From an uncultured Nitrospira sp. (GTDB taxonomy: Bacteria; Nitrospirota; Nitrospiria; Nitrospirales; Nitrospiraceae): 64,000 nt of DNA. The stretch lies in contig CABVRX010000015.1 of assembly GCA_902500825.1 (NCBI GenBank), positions 24,467-88,466 of the forward strand, read 5' to 3'. The notes beneath the pieces were generated by a model. It was not told where the DNA came from, ran no database searches, and was given only the letters and a program-made list of their open reading frames with translations. Shown here one piece after another: positions 8,534-17,477 of this stretch. Position 1 is the stretch's first letter. Each line of letters opens with the position of its first letter. A program made the translations under genes and the position numbers.

Positions 8534-9680
8534 ATGTTAGAGGAAGTAGAAGTTCGTGTTCGCGCCCTGGCGGAACAAGTCTCTGAACTACGGGGGCATC
8601 TTTGACTTCGCTCATATGACGGCCGACTTACAGGAACTCGAAGCGCAAATGGGCCAGCCTCACTTCTGGAACGATGCCCGTGCCGCCGCGGTAGTGAGCC
8701 GGAAAAAGGCGACGATCGAGCGAGAGCTCCAGCAGTGGCGCGACATCGAGACCAAAATGGGCGATTTGGATGCGCTGCTGGAGCTTGCCCACGAGAGCGG
8801 CGACTCGGCTCTGGAGACCGAGCTGGCTAGTGAACTGAATCAGCTGGAGCCGCGCCTTGCCACACTGCGTGTCGAGCTTCTCCTCTCTGGAGAACTGGAC
8901 CCCAATAATGCCCTTGTGGCGATTCATCCCGGTGCAGGCGGCACGGAATCGCAGGATTGGGCGCAAATGCTCCTTCGGATGTATGTGCGGTGGGCGGAAC
9001 ACAAGAAATTCAAGGTGGAAACACTGGACCTGTTGCCAGGCGACGAAGCGGGTATCAAGAGCGTGACCGTCTCCATTACGGGATCGCATGCCTATGGATA
9101 CCTGAAGGCGGAAGCCGGGGTGCATCGCTTGGTGCGCATTTCTCCGTTCGACTCCAACAAGCGACGACACACCTCATTCGCATCGGTCTTCGTGTACCCT
9201 GAGTTGAGCGAAGACATCGATGTCGTGGTCGAAGAAAAGGATCTCCGGATCGATACCTTCCGTTCGGGCGGCGCCGGCGGTCAGAATGTCAACAAGGTCG
9301 AAACCGCCATCCGCATCACTCACTTGCCGTCCGGTATCGTCGTGCAATGCCAGAATGAGCGGTCCCAACTCCAGAATCGAAACGGGGCGATGAAAATCTT
9401 GAAGGCGCGCCTCTTCGAATTGGAACAGAAAAAAAAAGAAGCGGAGTTCAACGCCATCGTCGGCGAAAAGAAGGACATCGCGTGGGGCAGCCAAATTCGA
9501 TCCTACGTGTTCCAACCTTACCAACTGGTCAAAGATCACCGAACAGGTCATCAAATCAGCAACGTCTCATCCGTCATGGACGGGGATCTTGATGGATTCA
9601 TCGAGGCCTTTTTGAAGAAGAAACTGGGGAAAGGAAGCGATCAACTCTCACCGGTGGGCGGACCGGAAGACGACCTGTAA
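8534..9680 (+). CDS. prfB: Peptide chain release factor 2, expressed by programmed +1 frameshift
   Basis: Translation starts at ATG 8534 behind a strong AAGGAGG and reads 23 codons to an in-frame TGA at 8603-8605; the protein continues in the +1 frame from 8604, so the coding sequence is join(8534..8602,8604..9680), 381 residues. RF2 hallmarks are present: the stop-codon recognition tripeptide SPF (ISPFDSNKRRHTSFASV) and GGQ (SGGAGGQNVNKVE) that triggers peptidyl-tRNA hydrolysis. RF2 terminates at UGA and UAA. The frameshift makes its synthesis self-regulating: scarce RF2 lets the ribosome pause at UGA and slip. Gene order prfB-lysS is common in bacteria. Confidence 0.96.
8591..8606 (+). promoter_or_regulatory. 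prfB programmed +1 frameshift site
   Basis: The sequence CGGGGGCATCTTTGAC has the three known parts: an internal Shine-Dalgarno-like GGGGG, a CTT slippery codon in the P site, and the TGA stop followed by C, a weak termination context. The ribosome slips from CTT to TTT and resumes with GAC. The spacing is the same as in the classic E. coli element. Confidence 0.95.
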
Positions 9681-9700
9681 CAGGATTGCCGAAAGGTAAG

Positions 9701-11185
9701 ATGGACGAACTGAACGAACAGCGGCAGCAACGGATCAAGAAACTCGAGCTTCTACGGGAGGCCGGTGTTGCTCCGTACGGAAGCCGATTTGAAGTCAAAG
9801 ATCGAGCCGAACAATTACTCAAGCTGCATGGCGAGAAGACCAAGGAAACTTTGGAGCTGGAAAAGGTCTCGTGCACAGTCGCGGGGAGGATCGTCGCCTT
9901 GCGACGTTTCGGGAAAGCCGGATTTGCCGTGCTGCAGGACGGGTCCGACCGTCTCCAAGTGTATCTCAAAAAAGATCTCCTCTCCGAACAGGCCTACACC
10001 ATCGCAGAGCAGCTCGATCTTGGCGACTGGATCGGCGTTACGGGAACGGTGTTCAGGACCAAGACGAACGAATTCACGGTCGAGGTCCACCACTTGACGT
10101 TTCTCAGTAAAGCCCTCCGGCCGCTCCCGGAAAAATGGCACGGGCTGACGGACGTCGAAACCCGGTATCGACAGCGCTATGTCGATCTGATCGCCAATCC
10201 CCAGGTCCATCAGATCTTTTCCACCAGAAGCCGGATCATCGCCGGCATCAGGAACTTTCTCATCGAACGAGGATTCCTTGAGGTTGAAACCCCGATGATG
10301 CACCCGATTCCCGGGGGCGCGGCGGCCAAGCCTTTCGTCACGCACCATAATGCGCTCGGCGTGGACCTTTACTTGCGTATCGCGCCGGAGCTGTATTTGA
10401 AACGCCTGATCGTCGGCGGATTTCCGCGCGTGTTCGAGATCAACCGTAACTTCCGCAACGAAGGTATCTCGACGATCCACAACCCCGAATTCACGATGCT
10501 GGAGTTCTACGTGTCGTACGCGGATTATCAGGACTTGATCGCGCTTACCGAGGAACTGGTCTCGACCTTGGCTCAACAGATTCTCGGCAAGACGGTCATT
10601 CCGTACCAGGGGAAAGAGATCGTTCTCACGCCTCCGTGGCGACGATGGTCTTACCACCAAGCCATCCTGGAGGTGAATAATCTCGATCCATCGGTACTCC
10701 ACGATCGAGAGAAAGCTTTGGCAGCCGCCAAGCGGTTGAACGTGCCGGTGGATCCGAAGGCATCGCTGTTCGCGATCGTCAACGAGATTTTTGAGGAGAC
10801 CGTAGAACCGAATTTGCAACAACCCACGTTTATTACCGATTATCCGATCGAGATTTCTCCGCTTGCAAGACGGAAGGATACGGACTCCAGCCTGACCGAT
10901 CGATTCGAGCTGTACATTGCCGGGCGAGAAATTGCGAATGCCTTTTCCGAGTTGAACGATCCGTTGGACCAACGTGAACGATTCGAAGACCAGACGGCTC
11001 AGCGGGAAGCGGGTGACGAGGAAGCCCATCTCGTTGACGAAGACTTTCTCCGTGCCCTTGAATTCGGGATGCCGCCGACCGCCGGAGAAGGGATCGGGAT
11101 CGACCGATTGATCATGCTGTTTACCGATCAGGCCTCCATCCGCGACGTGGTCCTCTTCCCCCAGCTCAGGCCGGAGAAGCCATAA
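9701..11185 (+). CDS. lysS: Lysyl-tRNA synthetase, class II
   Basis: 494 residues from ATG 9701 (AAAGG 5 bases upstream); a TTG five codons earlier is less likely. An N-terminal OB-fold anticodon-binding domain (about 55-150) is followed by the class II catalytic core: motif 2 'RVFEINRNFRNEGIS' with 'HNPEFTMLEFY', and motif 3 'GEGIGIDRLIMLF'. It charges tRNA-Lys in the cytoplasm. It is 20 bases after prfB and 2 bases before lolC, so all three are probably cotranscribed. Confidence 0.96.
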   Translation: MDELNEQRQQRIKKLELLREAGVAPYGSRFEVKDRAEQLLKLHGEKTKETLELEKVSCTVAGRIVALRRFGKAGFAVLQDGSDRLQVYLKKDLLSEQAYTIAEQLDLGDWIGVTGTVFRTKTNEFTVEVHHLTFLSKALRPLPEKWHGLTDVETRYRQRYVDLIANPQVHQIFSTRSRIIAGIRNFLIERGFLEVETPMMHPIPGGAAAKPFVTHHNALGVDLYLRIAPELYLKRLIVGGFPRVFEINRNFRNEGISTIHNPEFTMLEFYVSYADYQDLIALTEELVSTLAQQILGKTVIPYQGKEIVLTPPWRRWSYHQAILEVNNLDPSVLHDREKALAAAKRLNVPVDPKASLFAIVNEIFEETVEPNLQQPTFITDYPIEISPLARRKDTDSSLTDRFELYIAGREIANAFSELNDPLDQRERFEDQTAQREAGDEEAHLVDEDFLRALEFGMPPTAGEGIGIDRLIMLFTDQASIRDVVLFPQLRPEKP

Positions 11186-11187
11186 GC

Positions 11188-12465
11188 GTGACCCTCCCCT
11201 ATGAAATCTTCGTCGGCCTCCGCTACCTGCGCGCCAAGCGCCGCAACCGGACCATCTCGCTGAACACCTTCGTATCGGTTGCCGGGATTACCCTTGGGGT
11301 GGCCGCGCTGATCGGCACGGTCGGCATCATGACCGGCTTCCGGGAAGACATTCAGAGCAAGATCCTCGGCGCAACCGCACACATCGTTGTCCAAGAACGA
11401 ATGAAAGAGCATATGACGGACTACGACCGTCTGACCGACAAGATCCAGATGGTGCCCGACGTCGTCGCGGCCACGCCGTTTGTATTCCGTCAAGTATTGC
11501 TCACCGCGCAGAGCGGGGTACAAGGAATCATCCTCCGCGGGATCGATCCAAAACGAGAAGCCAATGTCACCGAACTCGCCAAGAATATCACGGCGGGACA
11601 GCTGCTCGATCTACTCACCCCGGTCAAAGTGATGCAGGCTCCGACCGATGACCCTCAAGGCGATCTCCGCCCCGTTGAAAAACCTGGCATCATCCTCGGC
11701 AAAGAGCTGGCGCTCAAGCTGGGAGTGTTTGTCGGCGATACGGTCAACGTAGTCTCTCCTGTCGGCCCGATCAGCGCGATGGGAATGGTGCCCAAGATCC
11801 GGACGTTCGCCGTGGTCGCCTTGTTCCATTCTGGAATGTTCGAGTACGATTCGTCATTTGCCTACATCGAACTCGGCGAAGCACAGAAATTTTTCAACCT
11901 GGGGGCGAGCGTCACCGGAATCGAAGTTAAGGTCACGGATGTATTCCGTGCCGGAGAGATCGCCCACAATATCGAGCAGGAACTGGGATTCAGTCATGGA
12001 GCCAGAGATTGGATGCAGATGAATCGCAATCTCTTCTCGGCCCTGAAGCTGGAGAAGACGATGATGTTTCTCCTTCTGGTCTTGATCACGATTGTGGCCT
12101 CTTTCAACATCGTCAGCACCCTGACGATGATCGTGACGGAGAAACAGAAAGAAATCGCGATCCTCAAAGCGATGGGTGCCACCAAGCGCAGTATCCGGCG
12201 CATCTTCATGCTGAACGGATTGATCATCGGATTTGCGGGAACCGGCATCGGTATCCCCTTGGGCTACGCGTTTCTCTGGCTGATTCAAACATTTTGGACG
12301 TTCGACCCGAGCGTATATTACATCTCGACCATTCCGGTTCATGTGCTGGCCGAAGATGTGTTCCTTGTGGCGGGCTCCGCCATCTTGATCAGCTTTTTGG
12401 CGACGGTTTATCCGGCCAATCAGGCCGCGAAGCTGGAACCGGTCGCTGCATTGCGGTATGAATGA
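11188..12465 (+). CDS. lolC: Lipoprotein-releasing ABC transporter permease LolC/LolE
   Basis: 425 residues, GTG start 2 bases after the lysS stop with GGAG inside lysS. One membrane segment near residues 20-45, a large periplasmic MacB-type domain, then three C-terminal segments forming the FtsX domain ('TMIVTEKQKEIAILKAMGA'). The opening 'PYEIFVGLRYLRAKRRNRTISL' is the LolC/LolE signature. With LolD it extracts mature lipoproteins from the inner membrane. Only one permease gene is present, so the complex may be a homodimer, as reported for other bacteria with a single LolF-type subunit. Confidence 0.93.
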   Translation: MTLPYEIFVGLRYLRAKRRNRTISLNTFVSVAGITLGVAALIGTVGIMTGFREDIQSKILGATAHIVVQERMKEHMTDYDRLTDKIQMVPDVVAATPFVFRQVLLTAQSGVQGIILRGIDPKREANVTELAKNITAGQLLDLLTPVKVMQAPTDDPQGDLRPVEKPGIILGKELALKLGVFVGDTVNVVSPVGPISAMGMVPKIRTFAVVALFHSGMFEYDSSFAYIELGEAQKFFNLGASVTGIEVKVTDVFRAGEIAHNIEQELGFSHGARDWMQMNRNLFSALKLEKTMMFLLLVLITIVASFNIVSTLTMIVTEKQKEIAILKAMGATKRSIRRIFMLNGLIIGFAGTGIGIPLGYAFLWLIQTFWTFDPSVYYISTIPVHVLAEDVFLVAGSAILISFLATVYPANQAAKLEPVAALRYE

Positions 12466-12521
12466 CCGCCGTTCGTCAAGCGTGATCTCGATCGTGACGA
12501 TGAGCGGATGACGATGGTTCT

Positions 12522-13187
12522 ATGATTAAAGTCACCAATCTCCATAAATCCTTCTCAATGGGGTCCTATGAGTTGCCCGTCCTCAAGGGAATCAATCTTG
12601 AGATTCAGCGCGGTGAGCTCGTGGCCATTGTGGGAGCTTCGGGAGCCGGCAAGAGCACCCTGCTCCATATTATTGGGACCCTTGATAAACCGACCGACGG
12701 GACTGTGACGTTCGATGGGCACGATCTCTTTCGGATGACGGAGACACAGCAGGCTGAATTCCGGAATCGGCGCATCGGATTCGTGTTTCAATTCCACCAT
12801 TTGCTTGCCGAGTTCACCGCATTGGAAAATGCCTGTATGCCGGCACTCGTACAGCGTCGTGACCCCGCTTCGGTCGAGACCGACGCAACAACCTTGCTCA
12901 CGGAAGTCGGATTGGGGCATCGTCTCCATCACAAGCCGGGAGAGCTTTCGGGCGGCGAGCAGCAACGCGTCGCGATGGCACGCGCGTTGATGCAGAGTCC
13001 GGACTTGGTCTTGGCCGATGAGCCGACCGGGAACCTCGACACGCACAGCGGGGAGGGGCTGTTCGGGTTGATGCGCACCTTGAACAAGACACGCCAAACC
13101 ACCTTCGTGATCGTCACCCATAACGACAAACTCTCCGCCCAATCCGACCGCATTATTCATATGCAGGATGGACAAATCGTTTCATAG
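12522..13187 (+). CDS. lolD: Lipoprotein-releasing ABC transporter ATPase
   Basis: 221 residues. Complete ABC ATPase: Walker [11 protein letters not shown]-loop FQFHHLL, signature LSGGEQQR, Walker B LVLADEP, H-loop VTH. The [15 protein letters not shown] stretch is typical of LolD. It powers the neighbouring permease in lipoprotein release. The gene starts 56 bases after lolC; no strong Shine-Dalgarno is visible, which fits coupling to upstream translation. Confidence 0.94.
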   Translation: MIKVTNLHKSFSMGSYELPVLKGINLEIQRGELVAIVGASGAGKSTLLHIIGTLDKPTDGTVTFDGHDLFRMTETQQAEFRNRRIGFVFQFHHLLAEFTALENACMPALVQRRDPASVETDATTLLTEVGLGHRLHHKPGELSGGEQQRVAMARALMQSPDLVLADEPTGNLDTHSGEGLFGLMRTLNKTRQTTFVIVTHNDKLSAQSDRIIHMQDGQIVS

Positions 13188-13304
13188 TCTTGCGCACCGC
13201 TTCACCTGCATTCCCTCCCGACGGTTGAACAGCCTGTGATTTCTTGACGAACAACCATTCCTTCTCTAGACTCGCTAGACTGTTGACTTGATCAAGGATC
13301 CGAC

Positions 13305-14450
13305 ATGCGCTGTTCACCATGGCTCCGAATAGCCAGTTTGCTGGTGGCCTCAGCGTGGCCGTCCCATGGTTCAGCAGCCGAGTTTGTGATCGTGGGTCCT
13401 CGCGCGATGGGCATGGGAGGCGCCGGAGTCGCCGTCACAACCAATGCGCTCGCAACCTATTGGAATCCCGCCGGCTTGGCCATGACCCAGACTGTGGATA
13501 TCCGCCTCCAGGGGGGCGGACTGGCGATCGATCGCCGCGGCTTGGGCGATGCCCTGAATGACCTGGAAAAATTCAATACCAGCGATACATCTCCGACCAA
13601 TCTGGCAAGGGCTCAAGATATCGCTGGTCGCATCAATCAACCAGGCGCTACAGTCTCAGTCAATGGTTCCGCCGGTCTCTATCTGAAAGGTCATCTTGGC
13701 GAGCATGCCTTTGGATTCAACGTGTCCGACGTTGCAACCGGCGGTGGGTTCGTCTCAACTCCTGTACAAGCCTCCCAGGCAGGCGGGCCGGGGACGCCCA
13801 TTAGCGTGGCGGGCCAGATGGCGCTTCGCGGTCTCGAAGCAAGACAGCTGGCCTTTTCCTATGCCTATGCCTTTTCCGATAAATCCTTTTCGATCGGCAT
13901 TACCGCGAAAGTCATCCAGGGCGCCGCGTACAACGGCTCTACTGATCTCCAAGGCGGAAGCGGTGTCAGCACGACCGATCATTTCGGAAAGCCGAATATC
14001 TCGACGACCTATGGCATTGACCTCGGAGCGATCTATCGCCCATCTTCATGGGTTAGATTTGCAGTCGTCGCCAAAGACATCAATAAACCGACCTTCGATG
14101 CCGCCGGTGGAGGCGAGTTGACACTTGAACCGCAAGTTCGAGCCGGCGTCGCAGTCAACCCCTACTCTACCCTGACGTTGACAGCCGACGTGGATGCGAC
14201 CTCGAACAAGACCTTTGTCCCTGGTGTGAAAAACCAGCTTTTGAGTCTGGGAGTCGAACAAACGATCTTGTCAGAATTTCTTTCGTTTAGGGTCGGCACC
14301 TTCAAAAACATGCAGGATGCGTCCACCCCCTTCGTTCCCACGGCAGGGTTAGGCCTGCGGTGGTTTTCCTTCCGTGCGGATGCCGGAGGAGGGTATGACT
14401 TTCGTGCAAAGGGTGCCCTGGTTTCTGCCTCCATTTCATTGACATTCTAA
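13305..14450 (+). CDS. Outer-membrane beta-barrel protein, TraF/FadL-like (PF13729 type)
   Basis: 381 residues with signal peptide (cleavage about SAA-EF). The mature start 'GPRAMGMGGAGVAVTTNALATYWNPAGLA' style is the signature of the TraF_2/PorV-like porin family, followed by alternating amphipathic strands and a terminal aromatic (SLTF). I infer an outer-membrane barrel of FadL type; the transported substrate is unknown. It follows the lol genes and precedes a lipoprotein gene by 15 bases, so these two may work together at the outer membrane. Confidence 0.8.
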   Translation: MRCSPWLRIASLLVASAWPSHGSAAEFVIVGPRAMGMGGAGVAVTTNALATYWNPAGLAMTQTVDIRLQGGGLAIDRRGLGDALNDLEKFNTSDTSPTNLARAQDIAGRINQPGATVSVNGSAGLYLKGHLGEHAFGFNVSDVATGGGFVSTPVQASQAGGPGTPISVAGQMALRGLEARQLAFSYAYAFSDKSFSIGITAKVIQGAAYNGSTDLQGGSGVSTTDHFGKPNISTTYGIDLGAIYRPSSWVRFAVVAKDINKPTFDAAGGGELTLEPQVRAGVAVNPYSTLTLTADVDATSNKTFVPGVKNQLLSLGVEQTILSEFLSFRVGTFKNMQDASTPFVPTAGLGLRWFSFRADAGGGYDFRAKGALVSASISLTF

Positions 14451-14465
14451 TGGTATACTAGACCC

Positions 14466-15068
14466 ATGCCTCGATCATCTGTGCCCATAGTATCCATAGT
14501 GGCGCTCGTCGCGCTGCTCGGCGGCTGCGGCGGCTTGCAGGAAGTATGGGAAGGCCCAGGCGCCAAGGTCTTTCGACCTCAGACCATCGCCGTGTTGCCG
14601 CCGATGGCGAGCCAGTACGACAGCGCCCGCGAAGACATTCAAGATGTCTTGGCCGGAGCCCTCAACCGTCAAGGCAATATCGAACGGGTCGTTTCGCCCG
14701 AGAACGTGACGGATATCTTTCAGGCCTCGAAAGAGGCGTTTGATTCGCTCGTGTTTTATTTCTCTCGCCTTGAAATGACGGGGCAATCCGATAAAGAGTC
14801 AGCCATCAAGCTCGGGAAAGCGCTCAACGTCGATTCCTTCCTCGTGGTCCGGATCAATTCGTGGGAATACGTGCGAAAGGAAGGAGACAATGTCGGGCGG
14901 GTCGGACTGAGCCTACGGCTGATCGATGCCACGACCGGCACGACGGTCTGGAAAGCGCGCCACGAACGTTCTAACAGCTATATGTTCATCAAGCCGAGCC
15001 TGAAGGACATCGCCAAAGAACTCGCCGACGAGATGATCAAATACATGCCTCCTCAGGCCAAGCGCTAG
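14466..15068 (+). CDS. Lipoprotein, GNA1162/LpoB-like
   Basis: 200 residues with a lipoprotein signal peptide and lipobox (LLGGC, Cys at residue 21). The mature part begins 'FRPQTIAVLPPMAS', then an alpha/beta domain with 'LGKALNVDSFLVVRINSWEY' and 'LRLIDATTGTTVWKARHE'. This pattern is shared by GNA1162/DUF799-type and CsgG/LpoB-like periplasmic lipoproteins, which bind partners in envelope complexes. Which one applies here cannot be settled from sequence. It is 15 bases after the barrel gene and is probably cotranscribed with it. Confidence 0.78.
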   Translation: MPRSSVPIVSIVALVALLGGCGGLQEVWEGPGAKVFRPQTIAVLPPMASQYDSAREDIQDVLAGALNRQGNIERVVSPENVTDIFQASKEAFDSLVFYFSRLEMTGQSDKESAIKLGKALNVDSFLVVRINSWEYVRKEGDNVGRVGLSLRLIDATTGTTVWKARHERSNSYMFIKPSLKDIAKELADEMIKYMPPQAKR

Positions 15069-15156
15069 CCAAGAGTTCAGAATCTTCTCAGCTCACTCTC
15101 TTTTGTTCGTCATCCCACCACATATTCCAGTGCATGGAGCTTGAGGAGAAATAGCT

Positions 15157-15576
15157 TCATTGTCGGTCGTTTTTACCCTGCCGCACCAGGACCTTCGCTC
15201 GAGTGTCGATGCTGACAAGCAGCTCGTGGAGACTAAAGAGCAGAATGGCTCCTTCGCACATCATGCGCCACACCAGATTCCCTACCAGTAGGACGAAGAT
15301 TCCTCCGAGGCGAGTGAGAAGCGGGCCAGCCTCATACTCATTCAAGGTCTCCGGGGATAGAATCGACAAGAGTCCTGCCGCGGTAATGAAGCACGCTCCT
15401 ACGACATAGACCATTTTAATGAGCTGCGGGGTCACCAATTCACGAAAGGCAAAATACTCGGCATAGAAGCTCGTGTACCTCACAGGCTTACCTTGCTGTC
15501 GGGCAAATGCATGTTCACATATCGAGCATTTCGTGGCCGAGACGTCATTTTCCGTCAAACATTGCGGACATTTCAT
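15157..15576 (-). CDS. Zinc-ribbon DUF4282 membrane protein
   Basis: 139 residues. An N-terminal zinc ribbon (CPQC...CSIC) is followed by a DUF4282 region with two hydrophobic segments (about 52-75 and 90-110) around 'FAFRELVTPQLIKMVYV'. Family function is unknown. Convergent with the lipoprotein gene; probably monocistronic. Confidence 0.8.
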   Translation of the reverse strand: MKCPQCLTENDVSATKCSICEHAFARQQGKPVRYTSFYAEYFAFRELVTPQLIKMVYVVGACFITAAGLLSILSPETLNEYEAGPLLTRLGGIFVLLVGNLVWRMMCEGAILLFSLHELLVSIDTRAKVLVRQGKNDRQ

Positions 15577-15657
15577 AGGCTCTCCCTTCAGTCAGCGGTT
15601 CAAATAAGATATGTGATGACGCTTGTTACGTCTCATATGATCTTGAAGCATGGGGTC

Positions 15658-16005
15658 AGGTCTGGTTCTGTGCATCTTCACCAGCCTGAGGATTCACGAG
15701 GCGACTGATCGTCAAATAGTGCAGGCCCACAACTCGACCAATTTTAGACAGACTGTAGCCATGTTCCAGATGTGCACGACGAATGACCTCAATACGGCGC
15801 GCGTGGTCCGCACAGGAACTGGCGGGGAAGAGGTGGCGTAGCGGCGGTCGGGCCGCAAACCGTTGTTGCCGAGGAATTGTTTTGAAGGGACGCTTGTCCT
15901 GGAATTCACCCGTCAGCCGCTCAATGAACCGCCCCCTACCGAGCAGCACTTGTCCTTGGCTTTCCTGGCGCATCAAGACCAGCCCCCCTATGCCCTCTCG
16001 AAGGG
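15658..16005 (-). pseudogene. RAYT (REP-associated tyrosine transposase) C-terminal fragment
   Basis: The minus-strand frame reads 'REGIGGLVLMRQESQGQVLLGRGRFIERL', 'IPRQQRFAARPPL' and a helix-turn-helix tail 'HGYSLSKIGRVVGLHYLTISR', which is the C-terminal third of a RAYT/Y1-type transposase. The N-terminal catalytic part (HUH and Tyr) is absent. Homology begins immediately after the hicA stop codon. The matching middle piece lies on the other side of hicBA at 16480-16611. A 'GGGGTCAGGTCT' sequence, often found at the ends of RAYT-associated elements, lies just beyond at 15651-15662. Confidence 0.8.
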
Positions 16006-16191
16006 CTAGAGCTTAGGTATCTTTAGATCCTTACAGATCTTGCCTGCCAGATGATTGGTAATTTCAGTGTGGCGAGGGACTGCTGAACGGGTATTCAGAG
16101 AAGGATGATGCCACCAGGAGTGCTTCGCTCCCTCTCGCAACAACTCGCAACCATGTTGTCGTAAATGCCGAAGCAGCGCCTCACGCTTCAT
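16006..16191 (-). CDS. hicA: HicA mRNA interferase toxin
   Basis: 61 residues, the usual size. The fold signature is clear: 'MKREALLRHLRQHGCELLRE', then the catalytic His in 'AKHSWWHHP', and the terminal 'HTEITNHLAGKICKDLKIP'. HicA folds as a small dsRBD-like protein and cuts mRNA during stress. Its ATG overlaps the hicB stop (ATGA at 16188-16191), so antitoxin comes first, the order seen in a subset of hic loci. The pair lies inside a decayed RAYT gene. Confidence 0.92.
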   Translation of the reverse strand: MKREALLRHLRQHGCELLREGAKHSWWHHPSLNTRSAVPRHTEITNHLAGKICKDLKIPKL

Positions 16192-16400
16192 ACCGCGATG
16201 GAGGCTTCCTCAAAATTTCCACCGGCGGCCCCTAACGCTTCCTGGCGATTGAGTTCCAGTGCTTCTCGTAGCGTGACTCGGAGCGTCTCAACTAACTCTT
16301 CGCGGCTACGTTCCTGACAGTTCACACCCGGTACCTCCTCAATCCAGCCTATCCACCACCCGGCATCTTCTTTAATCACAGCCGTATAGTTCTGTGGCAT
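16188..16400 (-). CDS. hicB: HicB antitoxin
   Basis: 70 residues from ATG 16400, behind GGAGG. 'YTAVIKEDAGWWIGWIEEVPGVNCQERSREEL' style is the partial RNase H fold of HicB antitoxins; no C-terminal DNA-binding domain is present, so autoregulation, if any, must differ from the HTH or RHH types. It neutralises HicA, encoded by the overlapping next gene. Confidence 0.9.
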   Translation of the reverse strand: MPQNYTAVIKEDAGWWIGWIEEVPGVNCQERSREELVETLRVTLREALELNRQEALGAAGGNFEEASIAV

Positions 16401-16479
16401 GAGTCGTCCTCCAAACCATGGGCAGCGCATGTGTCGTATGGAACGGTACGAGGATTGCTCGTGACTTGTCAATGCAGCT

Positions 16480-16611
16480 TCAACCCTGTAAGACCTGGCC
16501 GACCTGACCATGACGGCGGTTGAAGGTTTGGGTGTAGACGCCGTTGAGTTGACGCATGGCCCTCGACAGATTGGCGACGGGCGTCTCCACAACCAGGTGA
16601 AACGCGACCAG
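16480..16611 (-). pseudogene. RAYT transposase internal fragment
   Basis: About 40 codons on the minus strand read 'FHLVVETPVANLSRAMRQLN' followed by 'GVYTQTFNRRHGQVGQVLQG' and a stop. This is the core region just after the HUH motif of RAYT transposases ('YHLVVETP'), with the metal-binding His region already degenerate and a stop codon just upstream. The C-terminal part of the same kind of protein is at 15658-16005; hicBA occupies the place of the missing 100 or so residues. Confidence 0.78.
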
Positions 16612-16673
16612 TTAGGATGTTGGCCGTGACCATCCCGGCGTCCTTCCTTTTGAATTAGAAGAGCTACCCTTAG

Positions 16674-17477
16674 CTAGGCCGGCGCCATCGCAGCCTTGAG
16701 AGATCGGACGAACTCGGCGACGTGCCCGATCATCGCCGGATCCTGCTGGTAGGATGCGATGCGTTTGACGATGGCGCTGCCGACGATCACCCCGTCCGCT
16801 ATCTTTGACACCTGCGCAGCATCTTCGGGCGTCGCCACACCGAAGCCGACGGCGATCGGAGATGCTGAGACTTTCTTGAGTTTTTGAACATTCTGCTGGA
16901 TGTTCGTTACATTGCTGAGCTTCGCCCCGGTAATGCCGGTCAACGAGACATAATAGACAAACCCGTGTGATTCTTCCGCCACAAGTTTTCGCCGACTGGG
17001 CGTGCTTGTTGGTGCGAGCAGGAAAATAAGCGGCAATTCGGCTGCATCTGCCGGACCCTTGAGCGGTCCTGCTTCGTCCGGCGGCATATCCGGGACAATG
17101 AGTCCATCCACTCCGGCAGTTTTTGCTGCTGTGAAAAATGTCTCGTACCCCATGGCATGGATCGAGTTGTAATACAACATGAGGACGATCGGGATCTCCG
17201 TCCGTTGCCTGAGGGACTTCACGGAATCCAAGATCTTGCGCAGTGATGTGCCGTTCTTTAGCGCCCGCTCGGCAGCCTGCTGAATGACCGGCCCATCTGC
17301 AATCGGATCGGAGAAGGGCACACCCAATTCAATGATATCGGCACCTGCCTGTTCTAAGGCTACAACCAGTTGTTCTGTTTCAGCCAACCCAGGGTCTCCT
17401 GCCATGAGGTAGGCAATGAGCGCTTTCTCTTTCTTGTCACGCAATCGCTTAAACGTGGTTTCCAGCCGTCCGCTCAT
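16674..17477 (-). CDS. trpA: Tryptophan synthase alpha subunit
   Basis: 267 residues, TIM barrel. Catalytic Glu and Asp are in '[16 protein letters not shown]'; the phosphate-binding loop '[10 protein letters not shown]' is present. It cleaves indole-3-glycerol phosphate and channels indole to TrpB. Its start overlaps the trpB stop by ATGA (17474-17477), usual for this stoichiometric pair. Last gene of the trp operon. Confidence 0.97.
   Translation of the reverse strand: MSGRLETTFKRLRDKKEKALIAYLMAGDPGLAETEQLVVALEQAGADIIELGVPFSDPIADGPVIQQAAERALKNGTSLRKILDSVKSLRQRTEIPIVLMLYYNSIHAMGYETFFTAAKTAGVDGLIVPDMPPDEAGPLKGPADAAELPLIFLLAPTSTPSRRKLVAEESHGFVYYVSLTGITGAKLSNVTNIQQNVQKLKKVSASPIAVGFGVATPEDAAQVSKIADGVIVGSAIVKRIASYQQDPAMIGHVAEFVRSLKAAMAPA

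Noticed and set aside
9815..11029. 404-residue minus-strand open frame
   Set aside because: It lies antisense inside lysS, has no ribosome-binding site and no recognisable domain; it is a by-product of codon bias in lysS.
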